From the NCBI RefSeq assembly GCF_003144405.1, contig NZ_PENW01000016.1:62001-126000 (forward strand): 64,000 bases of DNA, in the 5' to 3' direction. This DNA is from Proteus cibi (GTDB lineage Bacteria > Pseudomonadota > Gammaproteobacteria > Enterobacterales > Enterobacteriaceae). Position 1 is the stretch's first letter. Every line of letters begins with the position of its first letter. The position numbers and the translations under genes are program-made. Positions 7,553 through 15,412 of the stretch are shown here, one piece after another. The notes under the pieces are model-generated. The model saw nothing but the letters and a program-made list of their open reading frames with translations. It did no database searches and was not told the DNA's origin.

Positions 7553-7593
7553 CCGCTCTTTTACTTAATCGATAAAAGAGCGGTATTTTTTTA
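7553..7593. terminator. bidirectional terminator between hydrolase and cat
   Basis: The stem CCGCTCTTTTA with TAAAAGAGCGG (starting 7553, ending about 7583) is followed by a T-rich run. On the opposite strand A/T-rich flanks serve the convergent cat gene. Confidence 0.75.
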
Positions 7594-7610
7594 TTTAAAA
7601 ATCAATATGG

Positions 7611-8252
7611 TTAGCCAGAAAAATCATTGCATAGCTCTTGGAGCTTATTGATCATTCTAGCTATATGGAAACCATCACACGTAGCATGATGTACTTGAAT
7701 AGATATTGGTAATAAAAACTTGTCACTTTGTTGAGTGTATTTTCCCATAGTAAAAATAGGAGGAAAATAATCTCTTACATTAGCTACATTTAAATTAAAT
7801 CCATCAAAACTTACCCATGGGATCATCGAAATACAGAAATGATTTTCAGGGAAATTTGGCTTTGCAGATAGGCTAAGATCATCCTTATATTTTTGATGAT
7901 CTTGATTATATTCTTGTAAAAAAGAACACCAATCTTCACAATATTCACTCCATAACTCTGAGAAAGTTTCCGTCTCTGGATGAAAAATAGTGTATGCAGG
8001 ATTGATTTTATCCCAAATAACTAACTCATCATTTTTTATTGCCATTTTAGACTCAGGATAGCTATTAACCATTTTTGCAATCAAATAGATCATAGCAGGA
8101 TAAAGCTTAAGATTATTTTTAGTTAATACAACCTTTAAGGCAGTAATATCTATTTTAGTTGTTAAGCTAAAACCACATTGTAAGTTATGTCGATAGTGTA
8201 AAAAGTGTTCTTTTCTATTCCATTGTTCTAAATTGATTTTTTTATAGTTCAT
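7611..8252 (-). CDS. catA: type A chloramphenicol O-acetyltransferase
   Basis: This 213-residue protein has the CAT active-site signature HHATCDGFH: catalytic His189 (second His) and structural Asp193. It also has the conserved SFDGFN segment around Ser148. CAT trimers transfer acetyl from acetyl-CoA to chloramphenicol in the cytoplasm. The length (family about 213-219) and sequence fit a full, functional type A enzyme. Chromosomal cat genes of this type are known in Proteus mirabilis, some with reversible expression. The ribosome-binding site AAGAAGGGC lies in one arm of an inverted repeat (8258-8304), which suggests translational control. Confidence 0.93.
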   Translation of the reverse strand: MNYKKINLEQWNRKEHFLHYRHNLQCGFSLTTKIDITALKVVLTKNNLKLYPAMIYLIAKMVNSYPESKMAIKNDELVIWDKINPAYTIFHPETETFSELWSEYCEDWCSFLQEYNQDHQKYKDDLSLSAKPNFPENHFCISMIPWVSFDGFNLNVANVRDYFPPIFTMGKYTQQSDKFLLPISIQVHHATCDGFHIARMINKLQELCNDFSG

Positions 8253-8257
8253 TTTAA

Positions 8258-8304
8258 AGCCCTTCTTGTTAAATTATATTACGATTTTTTAAAAAAGAAG
8301 GGCT
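8258..8304 (-). promoter_or_regulatory. cat leader hairpin sequestering the ribosome-binding site
   Basis: A perfect 10-bp inverted repeat (8258-8267 with 8295-8304, 27-base loop) places the cat Shine-Dalgarno sequence AAGAAGG in the 3' arm, ending 5 bases before the ATG. The 5' arm lies inside an upstream ORF whose stop is at 8269-8271, directly before the 3' arm. Translation of that ORF would melt the hairpin. The arrangement resembles translational attenuation of inducible cat genes in Gram-positive bacteria. The structure is seen in the sequence; the regulation is inferred. Confidence 0.6.
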
Positions 8305-8481
8305 GAACGGGTTGTTTGAATTGGTTGCATGATAGCGCCTTATGAATTTAATTTTTGCTCTTAATACAAGAAGGATTATCGCAATACCGACTAGATTATA
8401 AAGGTATTTTTGTGCTTTACCAATTTGCAATAGTATCGGTTTGGATAAAAACATTAAGTGTAATATTATAACCAATACCAA
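8269..8481 (-). CDS. small hydrophobic ORF upstream of cat, possible leader or LysE-type remnant
   Basis: This 70-residue frame has one or two hydrophobic segments (about residues 1-20 and 27-42) and a basic tail. The stretch SKPILLQIGKAQKYLYN followed by a hydrophobic helix resembles the C-terminal end of LysE/RhtB exporters, so it may be a truncated transporter gene. Its last codons run through the anti-RBS arm of the cat hairpin and it stops 16 bases before the cat start, so its translation could control cat. It may not make a functional protein. Confidence 0.4.
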   Translation of the reverse strand: MVLVIILHLMFLSKPILLQIGKAQKYLYNLVGIAIILLVLRAKIKFIRRYHATNSNNPFSPSFLKNRNII

Positions 8482-8495
8482 GGTCAGATATAAAA

Positions 8496-9002
8496 ATGAA
8501 AGGATTTATGATGCAAGCTAAACTTGCTTATCAATGGAAACAACAAAGACGTGGAAGGCTCTCTTTTTTCGGTTTAGAAATTGCTTGGTCAATTTTCTTT
8601 TTGATTGCAGAGAATTTAGCAGATCGCTGGTATATAACACTCTATCCCGAACAAGTGGAGTTAATTACTGAACGTGATCTTTACTATCAATTCTCTTTTA
8701 CACCATATAGTCTAATAGAAATGGCGTTTCTAATAACACAAGTCTACATATTTACACTCATTTTATCTCAACGAATAAGAGATATAGGTATAAGGTATCC
8801 TGTTATTATTTCAATGATTTTAACGGTTAGTCCTATTCTATTAACTCCATACTTATTATTTAATGCACCATCTATGTTAATGGTATTGTATTCCATCTTA
8901 TTAATAACTGGGCTTATCGCTTTACTTGCACCATCAGCCTATAAAGTCGATATCAATAAAGACTCAAAAGAGAAAGAAAATAAGAGTAAAATAATCAGTT
9001 AA
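8496..9002 (+). CDS. small membrane protein, DUF805-like
   Basis: This 168-residue protein has about four hydrophobic segments (near 23-42, 74-90, 99-118 and 126-144) and a Lys/Glu-rich tail. GRLSFFGLEIAW near the N-terminus and QRIRDIGIRYPV near residue 90 recall the G-R-x-x-R and R-xx-D-I-G blocks of DUF805 inner-membrane proteins. The function is unknown. A start at the internal ATG 8511, preceded by AAAGGA, is also possible. A bidirectional terminator follows. Confidence 0.55.
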   Translation: MKGFMMQAKLAYQWKQQRRGRLSFFGLEIAWSIFFLIAENLADRWYITLYPEQVELITERDLYYQFSFTPYSLIEMAFLITQVYIFTLILSQRIRDIGIRYPVIISMILTVSPILLTPYLLFNAPSMLMVLYSILLITGLIALLAPSAYKVDINKDSKEKENKSKIIS

Positions 9003-9019
9003 AAAGTGAGTAGGTCAAG

Positions 9020-9050
9020 AAGAAAAAGCATCTTTTAGATGCTTTTTCTG
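9020..9050. terminator. bidirectional terminator
   Basis: The stem AGAAAAAGCATCT with AGATGCTTTTTCT separates two convergent genes, with A-run and T-run flanks that work in either direction. Confidence 0.82.
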
Positions 9051-9075
9051 ATTTAGGCGGTTAGTTACCCGATAA

Positions 9076-11589
9076 TTAGGATAAAATCTCAATTATGCCT
9101 TTTTGCCCATCAACTTTCACTTTTTGCCCATTTTTTAACATATTTAAGATATTGCGAACTCCCATGACTGCGGGTAATCCCAATTCTCTAGCAGTAACCG
9201 CACCATGAGATAATGGTCCACCACTTTCTGTAATAATGCCAGATGCACGATAAAAGAGCGCAGTCCAAGCAGGATTAGTTGTTCTTGCAACTAAAATGGC
9301 ATTCTGTGGAAATTCGGCAAAATTCTCTGGGCCATAAACAAGATAAACTTCACCTTCAACAATGCCGGCACTACCTGCCAGTCCTTTTAATTGATGCTCA
9401 TTTGTATTTGGTTCATTACAACTATCTTCACCATAGATCCATTGTGGTGTGACTGATTTTGCTTTTAAATATCCCGCTTTGTTTTGGTAGATATGATGAC
9501 GTAGTTGATTCCACGTAGTGGGATTATCTGCAAGAATTGCATCGGCTAAAGGTTTTTCATTAGCAAAATAAATATCCATTGGACAATCTAAGACACTACG
9601 AATAACTAATCGCTCACCTAATGCTTTTAATCCGCGACGCATAGGTAAGGCTAATCGAGTGGTTTGATAATGTTCTAGATCATCCAATGCAGTATAAACA
9701 CGAGCTAATCGAATAATTTCTTGTAAAAAGAAACGTAATTCTTCAGGAGCATCAGAAATAATTGAAAATTCGGTTTCTGACTGTAGAATTTTTTTACTTA
9801 ATGGGTCATCCGTTTGTTTATCATCGGCTAAATCAGCCATCGCCTTAATTTGAGTTAATACAATATGTGGAGCATCTAACCAAGTGGGATGATATGCATC
9901 AAAATCTAATTCTCGATGTCCATGGTTGGTCAAAAATAATGTGAATTGTTGGTAGAAATGGGGATCACATTCTTCAATCTCTTGCATAATGCTTTCTGGA
10001 ACAACAGATGCGACAAGATTGAGAAGTTTGGGTTGCTGACGAACATAGCGAGAAAGTGCCCAAAGTTCTGCATTCACTTGCCCTGTTTTAGTTTCAGACA
10101 TAGCAATTAAATTATCGAATGCGGTATGTGCATATTTTTCTTCTTTAAAGAAAAGTTTTAGTAATGCCATCAATGCGGAATAGAGTGAGCGCTGAGTTAA
10201 GGATATAGCAATATTAGGTAAAAAGTAATCAGCACCTAACTTATTAATTCTTTGCACATAATCCCATAATTGAGGCAAGGTTTTATCCTGCAATGGTTCA
10301 TTCATTAATGCACCAATAGAGATTAAATATTTATCTAAATCACGCATCCAAGTAATTGGTAATTCCTGTACCCAACTGAATTTTTGTGCAATGTCAGGTA
10401 AAGATTTTAACAGGGTAGGTAAATCATTCATCATCGATGTCGGAAGGCGATTGCTATATAAGGAAACGGCATTTTGGTTGCCATAAATATAATAATCTTG
10501 CATTCCAAACCATTTACCATTAAAGGAAGGAAGCCCCATAAGATTAAGGCTGAAGTTTAATGATGAATGAAAACCAGCTTCACACATATCCCATGTTAAT
10601 GGCGTGATAGGATTAGGAAACCTTTCTGCCGATTCTTCTCTTGTCCAAATAGGGGCAATTTGTGTCACATTACGCGATTGTAAAAGCCATAATTTACTGT
10701 CATGAAATGCCCACTCTATATCCTGCGGAAAATCAAAATATTTTTCGGCTGAAATAGCGAGTTCTGCGACTTGTTTACACTGTTCTGGTGTTAAAGAAGG
10801 GATAGATTGATTTTGAGGTTCAAGAGGTAAAATTTCAGTACCATTGTCAACCATTACAATAGCATTTATTTTTTGAGCAATAGTTGTTTGTTTTATTTCT
10901 AAACTTTCTCTATCAATAAGAAACTCATCGACAGGATCTTCACCTGCAACAACCGTTTCACCTAAACCAAAGGCTGCATTAATTAATACAGTAGAAAGAG
11001 AGCCTTGAACCGGATCAACAGAAAAAGCGACGCCTGCCGCTTCTTCTGTTTGCACATTTATCATTCTTTGTAATACAACAGCCATTGATGCTTGAGTATG
11101 CGACAAATTTAAATGTTGGCGATACAGCATAACGTGTGTGTGCCATAAAGATGCATAACATTGGCGAATAGCATCCAGCAAATGAGGTAACGTTTTAATA
11201 CCTAAGAATGTGTCATGTTGACCAGCAAAAGCAGCGCCAGGCATATCTTCTAATGTTCCAGAAGATCTTACAGCTAACGCTGTATTATTTAATTGGAGCT
11301 CATTTAATCTTAAACTTAATGAATGAGTTAACTCCTCTGGCATCGATGCTTGTAAAATCAAATGGCGAATATTTTTACTAACGACTTCAATTTCTTGCTT
11401 TTTTTCTGATAACAAGCGATTAATTTCAGGGAGTAAAGGCGTGATAAATAATTGATAAGCTTGACAAGAAAGAATCAAACCATCAGGAACGGGCAGTGAC
11501 TGAATGGTTTTTACTAAACTTGCGCCTTTACCTCCGCTAATAGAGACTTCAGAAGCGATTGGTTCGTTAATTTTATAAATGAGTTCCAT
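9076..11589 (-). CDS. PEP synthase/rifampin phosphotransferase-like phosphohistidine enzyme
   Basis: With the start at MELIYKINEP (AAGG about 7 bases upstream) the product has 837 residues. It has an N-terminal ATP-grasp domain (GGKGASL near 19; AVRSSGTLEDMPGAAFAGQHD; GVAFSVDP; DIEWAFHDSKLWLLQSR), a variable middle domain, and a C-terminal swivelling domain with GGPLSHGAVTARELGLPAV, whose His795 should carry phosphate. It lacks the PEP-binding TIM barrel of true PEP synthase. The layout instead matches rifampin phosphotransferases, in which the middle domain binds the acceptor. The acceptor is unknown. It is the last gene of an operon with an acyltransferase and a PAP2 phosphatase (overlap 11573-11589), so a lipid-related or small-molecule acceptor is worth considering. 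Confidence 0.72.
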   Translation of the reverse strand: MELIYKINEPIASEVSISGGKGASLVKTIQSLPVPDGLILSCQAYQLFITPLLPEINRLLSEKKQEIEVVSKNIRHLILQASMPEELTHSLSLRLNELQLNNTALAVRSSGTLEDMPGAAFAGQHDTFLGIKTLPHLLDAIRQCYASLWHTHVMLYRQHLNLSHTQASMAVVLQRMINVQTEEAAGVAFSVDPVQGSLSTVLINAAFGLGETVVAGEDPVDEFLIDRESLEIKQTTIAQKINAIVMVDNGTEILPLEPQNQSIPSLTPEQCKQVAELAISAEKYFDFPQDIEWAFHDSKLWLLQSRNVTQIAPIWTREESAERFPNPITPLTWDMCEAGFHSSLNFSLNLMGLPSFNGKWFGMQDYYIYGNQNAVSLYSNRLPTSMMNDLPTLLKSLPDIAQKFSWVQELPITWMRDLDKYLISIGALMNEPLQDKTLPQLWDYVQRINKLGADYFLPNIAISLTQRSLYSALMALLKLFFKEEKYAHTAFDNLIAMSETKTGQVNAELWALSRYVRQQPKLLNLVASVVPESIMQEIEECDPHFYQQFTLFLTNHGHRELDFDAYHPTWLDAPHIVLTQIKAMADLADDKQTDDPLSKKILQSETEFSIISDAPEELRFFLQEIIRLARVYTALDDLEHYQTTRLALPMRRGLKALGERLVIRSVLDCPMDIYFANEKPLADAILADNPTTWNQLRHHIYQNKAGYLKAKSVTPQWIYGEDSCNEPNTNEHQLKGLAGSAGIVEGEVYLVYGPENFAEFPQNAILVARTTNPAWTALFYRASGIITESGGPLSHGAVTARELGLPAVMGVRNILNMLKNGQKVKVDGQKGIIEILS

Positions 11590-12454
11590 ATTCGACCTTA
11601 TTATTTTTACAAGTGATGTAAAGCACGCATAATGCAAGTAAAGTACCGAAAATAACATCTATACCATAGTGGTAATGCAAATAGACCGTTGCCAAAATCA
11701 ATCCTATTAGAATAGGAAATAAACAATACGCTATTTTTCGGTAACCTGAAAAATAGAAAAAGCCCACAATATAAAGAGTGATCCCTGTATGCAATGAAGG
11801 AAAGACATCCATTCCCGTAATGCCTTTATCAACGAGATCAGTCAGAAACAGTGTCATTGAACCAAAGTGAACGGGATAGTTAAAATCAGAAGGAAAGGCA
11901 GCGTAAGGGCCGGCAGCTGGAATAGAAAAGTAGCCTAGAAAACCCACAAAATACATTAGCATTAAGCCAAAAAAATAGTTTTTAGTTAGTATGCTATTTC
12001 GGTTAAAAAAGAAGAAAAGGGCACTACCAATAATTAAAAAGTAAAAACTAAAATAGCAAAAAGAAAGAAATTCACTTAACCAACCCGACTGTAAAGAAAT
12101 TGCCCATTCAGGCAAGCTTTTACCAAACCATAGATATTTATCTAAATGATATAAAATATCATCAAAACTCCATTGGTATAAACCATAGCGAATCGATTTA
12201 AACAGAGGGAAAATAGTCCAACAAACAATTAGTTGTAATAAGCCAAACCAATAGAATCGAGAATGAGAGGTTGCTTTTTGTGTCTTGCATCCAACAAAAA
12301 TGAGCAATATCCACAAAAAGAAGCCTAACCATATGGGGAGCAGCATTTCTTCTGCATTCGTTAACCAACTTCCATAAGTTCCCAAAGCCCAAATAATAAA
12401 CAGTTGTAGAGAAAATAAATGGTTAAAAAGCATCCTGGCTTTCGTGGTTAACAT
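11573..12454 (-). CDS. PAP2-family membrane phosphatase/phosphotransferase
   Basis: This 293-residue protein has about six to seven transmembrane segments. The C-terminal PAP2 motifs are FPSLHT (His222) and YLHYHYGID (His262, Asp266), the catalytic pair of lipid phosphatases and of inositol-phosphoceramide-type transferases. The start at 12454 is preceded by GGAAG and overlaps the end of the upstream acyltransferase gene, which suggests translational coupling. It probably acts on a phospholipid or polyprenyl phosphate at the outer face of the inner membrane. The substrate is unknown. Confidence 0.75.
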   Translation of the reverse strand: MLTTKARMLFNHLFSLQLFIIWALGTYGSWLTNAEEMLLPIWLGFFLWILLIFVGCKTQKATSHSRFYWFGLLQLIVCWTIFPLFKSIRYGLYQWSFDDILYHLDKYLWFGKSLPEWAISLQSGWLSEFLSFCYFSFYFLIIGSALFFFFNRNSILTKNYFFGLMLMYFVGFLGYFSIPAAGPYAAFPSDFNYPVHFGSMTLFLTDLVDKGITGMDVFPSLHTGITLYIVGFFYFSGYRKIAYCLFPILIGLILATVYLHYHYGIDVIFGTLLALCVLYITCKNNKVEYGTHL

Positions 12455-13557
12455 ATTTGAGCGCCTTTCTTCCTTATTAAGATAAAACCGAATAGTGCAC
12501 TGGCTAAACTTATACCAATAAATAGGGGGAAAAAGAATAGGAGCATGACTAAGATGGGGACCCAAATTGCCGTTGCTATTGCGCCACCTAAAATTTTAAA
12601 AAAGCTAATGGTATTACGGGCATCAGCAAAATGAGACGCAATAAATGATGATAATAATATTGGGAATAAAATATACATAAATAAAAATGAAATATAACGC
12701 CAAATTAATATGGGTAATTGAGAATTATTTTCTATATTTTGATTATCGTTATTTGATTGGAATGGGTTGTTTTGGTACTCAATAAAGGATTTAGCATAAG
12801 ATTCACCATCCTTATTTTTATTAAAAGCATAGGCAGATGCTTTCTCAAAAATATCAATATTGGGACAATTAACAGAAATTTCATTTAGTGATGTAGAAAC
12901 TTCCATATGAATATTTTGTTCCCATTCTCTGATTGATAAATTATCTTTTTGTGAATTTATACAAATGTTTTCACCAATATAAACTTCAACTTTTGAACTG
13001 AATTTATCAGGGGCTATATAAAACAATCCCATAGGAATAATATCAAAAACTACTCCCTCACTGATTAATGTTCTAATGATCCTTGCAGCTCCTCGTTGAT
13101 AAGGTAATGGCTGGAAACCCCACTCACTACTGCCTTCTGGGAATAAGAGTAAATTACCACCTGCCTTTATATGTGCAACGGCGGCATCGGAAGGGCTCGA
13201 AAATATATTTGCATTTACACCTAAACGTTGTCTATCCTTTTTCCTAACTACGGGAATACCCGTAAAAAAACTTCTCATTAAAGGACTATTTAATAATTGA
13301 ATCGAAGCCAAAGCTTGAGCGTTAGAAAATGCTTTTAATGCAATGTAACCATCAAAAGCACTGTTCCGATGACTGCATAGAATTAATTTTGGATGTGTAT
13401 TTTCAGCTTGAGATCTATTATGGTAAATAAGTGAAATTTTGGAAAAGTAGATTTCTCTAATTGCACTAGAGATGAATTGATAATAAAAAGGAAGTGGAGA
13501 TCCAGCCACAAAAGAGGAGGATTTTTTTATTGGTGAAGGCAATATTGAATTAGGCAT
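12448..13557 (-). CDS. PlsC-type 1-acylglycerol-3-phosphate acyltransferase-like protein
   Basis: This 369-residue protein has acyltransferase motif I CSHRNSAFDG (His63, Asp69, the H-x5-D form found in a subset of the family), motif II VVRKKDRQ near 103-110 and motif III FPEGSSEWG at 139-147. Two C-terminal transmembrane segments follow (about 285-310 and 325-355). It is expected to acylate a lysophospholipid or related acceptor at the inner membrane. It is the first gene of a three-gene operon with a PAP2 protein and a PEP-synthase-like enzyme. Confidence 0.75.
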   Translation of the reverse strand: MPNSILPSPIKKSSSFVAGSPLPFYYQFISSAIREIYFSKISLIYHNRSQAENTHPKLILCSHRNSAFDGYIALKAFSNAQALASIQLLNSPLMRSFFTGIPVVRKKDRQRLGVNANIFSSPSDAAVAHIKAGGNLLLFPEGSSEWGFQPLPYQRGAARIIRTLISEGVVFDIIPMGLFYIAPDKFSSKVEVYIGENICINSQKDNLSIREWEQNIHMEVSTSLNEISVNCPNIDIFEKASAYAFNKNKDGESYAKSFIEYQNNPFQSNNDNQNIENNSQLPILIWRYISFLFMYILFPILLSSFIASHFADARNTISFFKILGGAIATAIWVPILVMLLFFFPLFIGISLASALFGFILIRKKGAQIC

Positions 13558-13685
13558 GAGATTTCCTTACATTATTCCTTCTTCAAAAACATATCACGCT
13601 CTTAAAAAAAGTAACACTAAAAAGTTAAAATTTAAAAAGTATTATTAGAATAAATTATTTCACTAATTTGAGGCGCTTAATTCTA

Positions 13686-14186
13686 ATGAATAAGATGGAA
13701 ATGAGTATGATTCAACTTAGACTCGCTGAACCACAAGAAGCCAAAAGGTTGTGGTATTTACGAAATCAAGCACTGCGGTTTGGGTGTGAGAACGTTTATC
13801 CATCAGAGATTTTAGACGCTTGGACTCCTGATGAAATGCCTGCGGGATATCGGCAAGCTATTATTGATAATCCATTTTATGTGATTGATTCTCAAGAATA
13901 CAATATTCCGGTTGCTTCGGGTTTTTTAGATGTTAAAACGGGGTTTGCAGAAGCCATTTTTACATTACCTGAATACATGGGGAAAGGCTTTGCAGGACTC
14001 ATTTTAAAACAACTGAAACATGAGGCAATTAAGAGGGGGCAATCTAAATTATTTTTAGATGCAACACCTAATGCGGTATTATTTTATTTAAAGCAGGGTT
14101 TTAAAGCATTAGAAGAACGTGAGTATTATTCTGATTTAGCGAAAGCAAATTTACATTGTTACCGTATGTACATTGATTTAGATTAG
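13686..14186 (+). CDS. GNAT-family N-acetyltransferase
   Basis: The product is about 166 residues. The acetyl-CoA loop is in FTLPEYMGKGFAGLILKQL (motif A, Q/R-x-x-G-x-G/A-like), followed by LDATPNAVLFYLKQGF, the usual motif B end. The exact start is uncertain: ATG 13686 (GAGG 12 bases upstream) and ATG 13707 (MIQLRLAEP, the common GNAT beginning) are both plausible. The acceptor substrate is unknown. The gene is monocistronic. Confidence 0.78.
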   Translation: MNKMEMSMIQLRLAEPQEAKRLWYLRNQALRFGCENVYPSEILDAWTPDEMPAGYRQAIIDNPFYVIDSQEYNIPVASGFLDVKTGFAEAIFTLPEYMGKGFAGLILKQLKHEAIKRGQSKLFLDATPNAVLFYLKQGFKALEEREYYSDLAKANLHCYRMYIDLD

Positions 14187-14199
14187 TTGTTTGTATTTT

Positions 14200-14227
14200 A
14201 ATCATCTTAAAAGGATGATCTTTATAA
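14200..14227 (+). terminator. probable weak terminator after GNAT gene
   Basis: The sequence AATCATCTT-AAAAGGATGAT forms a short stem followed by CTTTAT, 14 bases after the stop. Confidence 0.4.
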
Positions 14228-14377
14228 TCGACTAATACTAAAAAAGCTATTCTTAAAATGCGATATAAACTTATTTTCATCATTTTTTGAATTAGCTTTT
14301 ATACTAATAACATAAAATAGCAATCCGCATGATGTTGCGATATTGTAAAGTATCACGATATCTCTAGGATAAATATT

Positions 14378-15286
14378 ATGCAAAATGTGTTGTTAACGTT
14401 ATGGCCTTTATTTGCGTTAATTGCGCTAGGTGCAATTTTAAGAAGAAATAAAACGTTCGAGCCTGCTTTTTGGGTTGGGGCTGAAAAATTAAATTATTTT
14501 TTACTTTTTCCTGCTTTACTGATTAATAGCCTAGCAAATGCACCTTTATCTGATCCTCAATTACCCCACTTAGCTGGGGCTATTTTTTCTGTAGTGATTA
14601 TTGTTACACTATTATGCGTTGTATTGAAAAAAATCACAGGTTGGGCTGCTGGACGTTTTGGTGCAATTGTTCAAGGCAATATTCGATTTAATACTTATTT
14701 AGGTTTAGCAATTGTCGCTGATCTATTTGGTGTTGAAGGATTAGGAATAGCCGCATTAATATTGGCAACGCTAGTTCCATTATCCAATGTCACTTCAGTG
14801 CTTTGTTTAACCGCGGGACAAAATGTGACTTTGCGTCAACTAATAGTACCTATCATAAAAAACCCTTTAATCATCTCTTGTGTTATTGGGATCATAATAA
14901 ATCTATCAGGGATTGGGCTTCCTTTCGGTAGCGATCAGTTTCTCAAACTGTTAGCTGCAACCAGCTTGCCATTAGGGCTTATTTGTATTGGTGCGGCATT
15001 ACATTTATCGACACTAAAAGCAGAAAGTAAAATGATTGGTATTAATACTGTTACTCGTTTACTTATTGTGCCAATCATTGCGTATAGTGTTGCTTATTTT
15101 TTAGATTTATCTTCATTAGTTATGGTGCTTCTGGTTATTTTCTTTTCTATTCCAACAGCCCCAACTTCTTATATTTTAACCCGACAGTTAGGGGGGGATT
15201 CTGAGTTAATGGCGGGAATTATTACTTCTCAAACAATGTTTGCAGCAATTACACTGCCTATTGTATTAAGCTTGTTATCAGGATGA
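14378..15286 (+). CDS. AEC-family (auxin efflux carrier-like) transporter
   Basis: This 302-residue protein has about ten hydrophobic segments. It shows the N-terminal WPLFALIALGAILRR and the mid-protein NTYLGLAIVADLFG of bacterial AEC permeases such as malate/malonate and YfdV-type carriers. It likely exports or imports a small organic acid across the inner membrane. AGGA lies 9 bases before the start. The gene stands alone. Confidence 0.82.
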   Translation: MQNVLLTLWPLFALIALGAILRRNKTFEPAFWVGAEKLNYFLLFPALLINSLANAPLSDPQLPHLAGAIFSVVIIVTLLCVVLKKITGWAAGRFGAIVQGNIRFNTYLGLAIVADLFGVEGLGIAALILATLVPLSNVTSVLCLTAGQNVTLRQLIVPIIKNPLIISCVIGIIINLSGIGLPFGSDQFLKLLAATSLPLGLICIGAALHLSTLKAESKMIGINTVTRLLIVPIIAYSVAYFLDLSSLVMVLLVIFFSIPTAPTSYILTRQLGGDSELMAGIITSQTMFAAITLPIVLSLLSG

Positions 15287-15412
15287 TTTTTTAAAAGTGA
15301 AATATTATTTATATTTAATTACTCATGATTTTGTGACGTTTTTTTATATTAAAATATTTTATTTTTTATTATCTTTATTTTTCATTTGTTTAAAATGGAA
15401 ATAAAGTCAAGT

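Noticed and set aside
11590-11658. Longer start for the PEP-synthase-like protein
   Set aside because: The extra 23 residues overlap the PAP2 gene and do not look like the family. MELIYKINEP with AAGG upstream is the better start.
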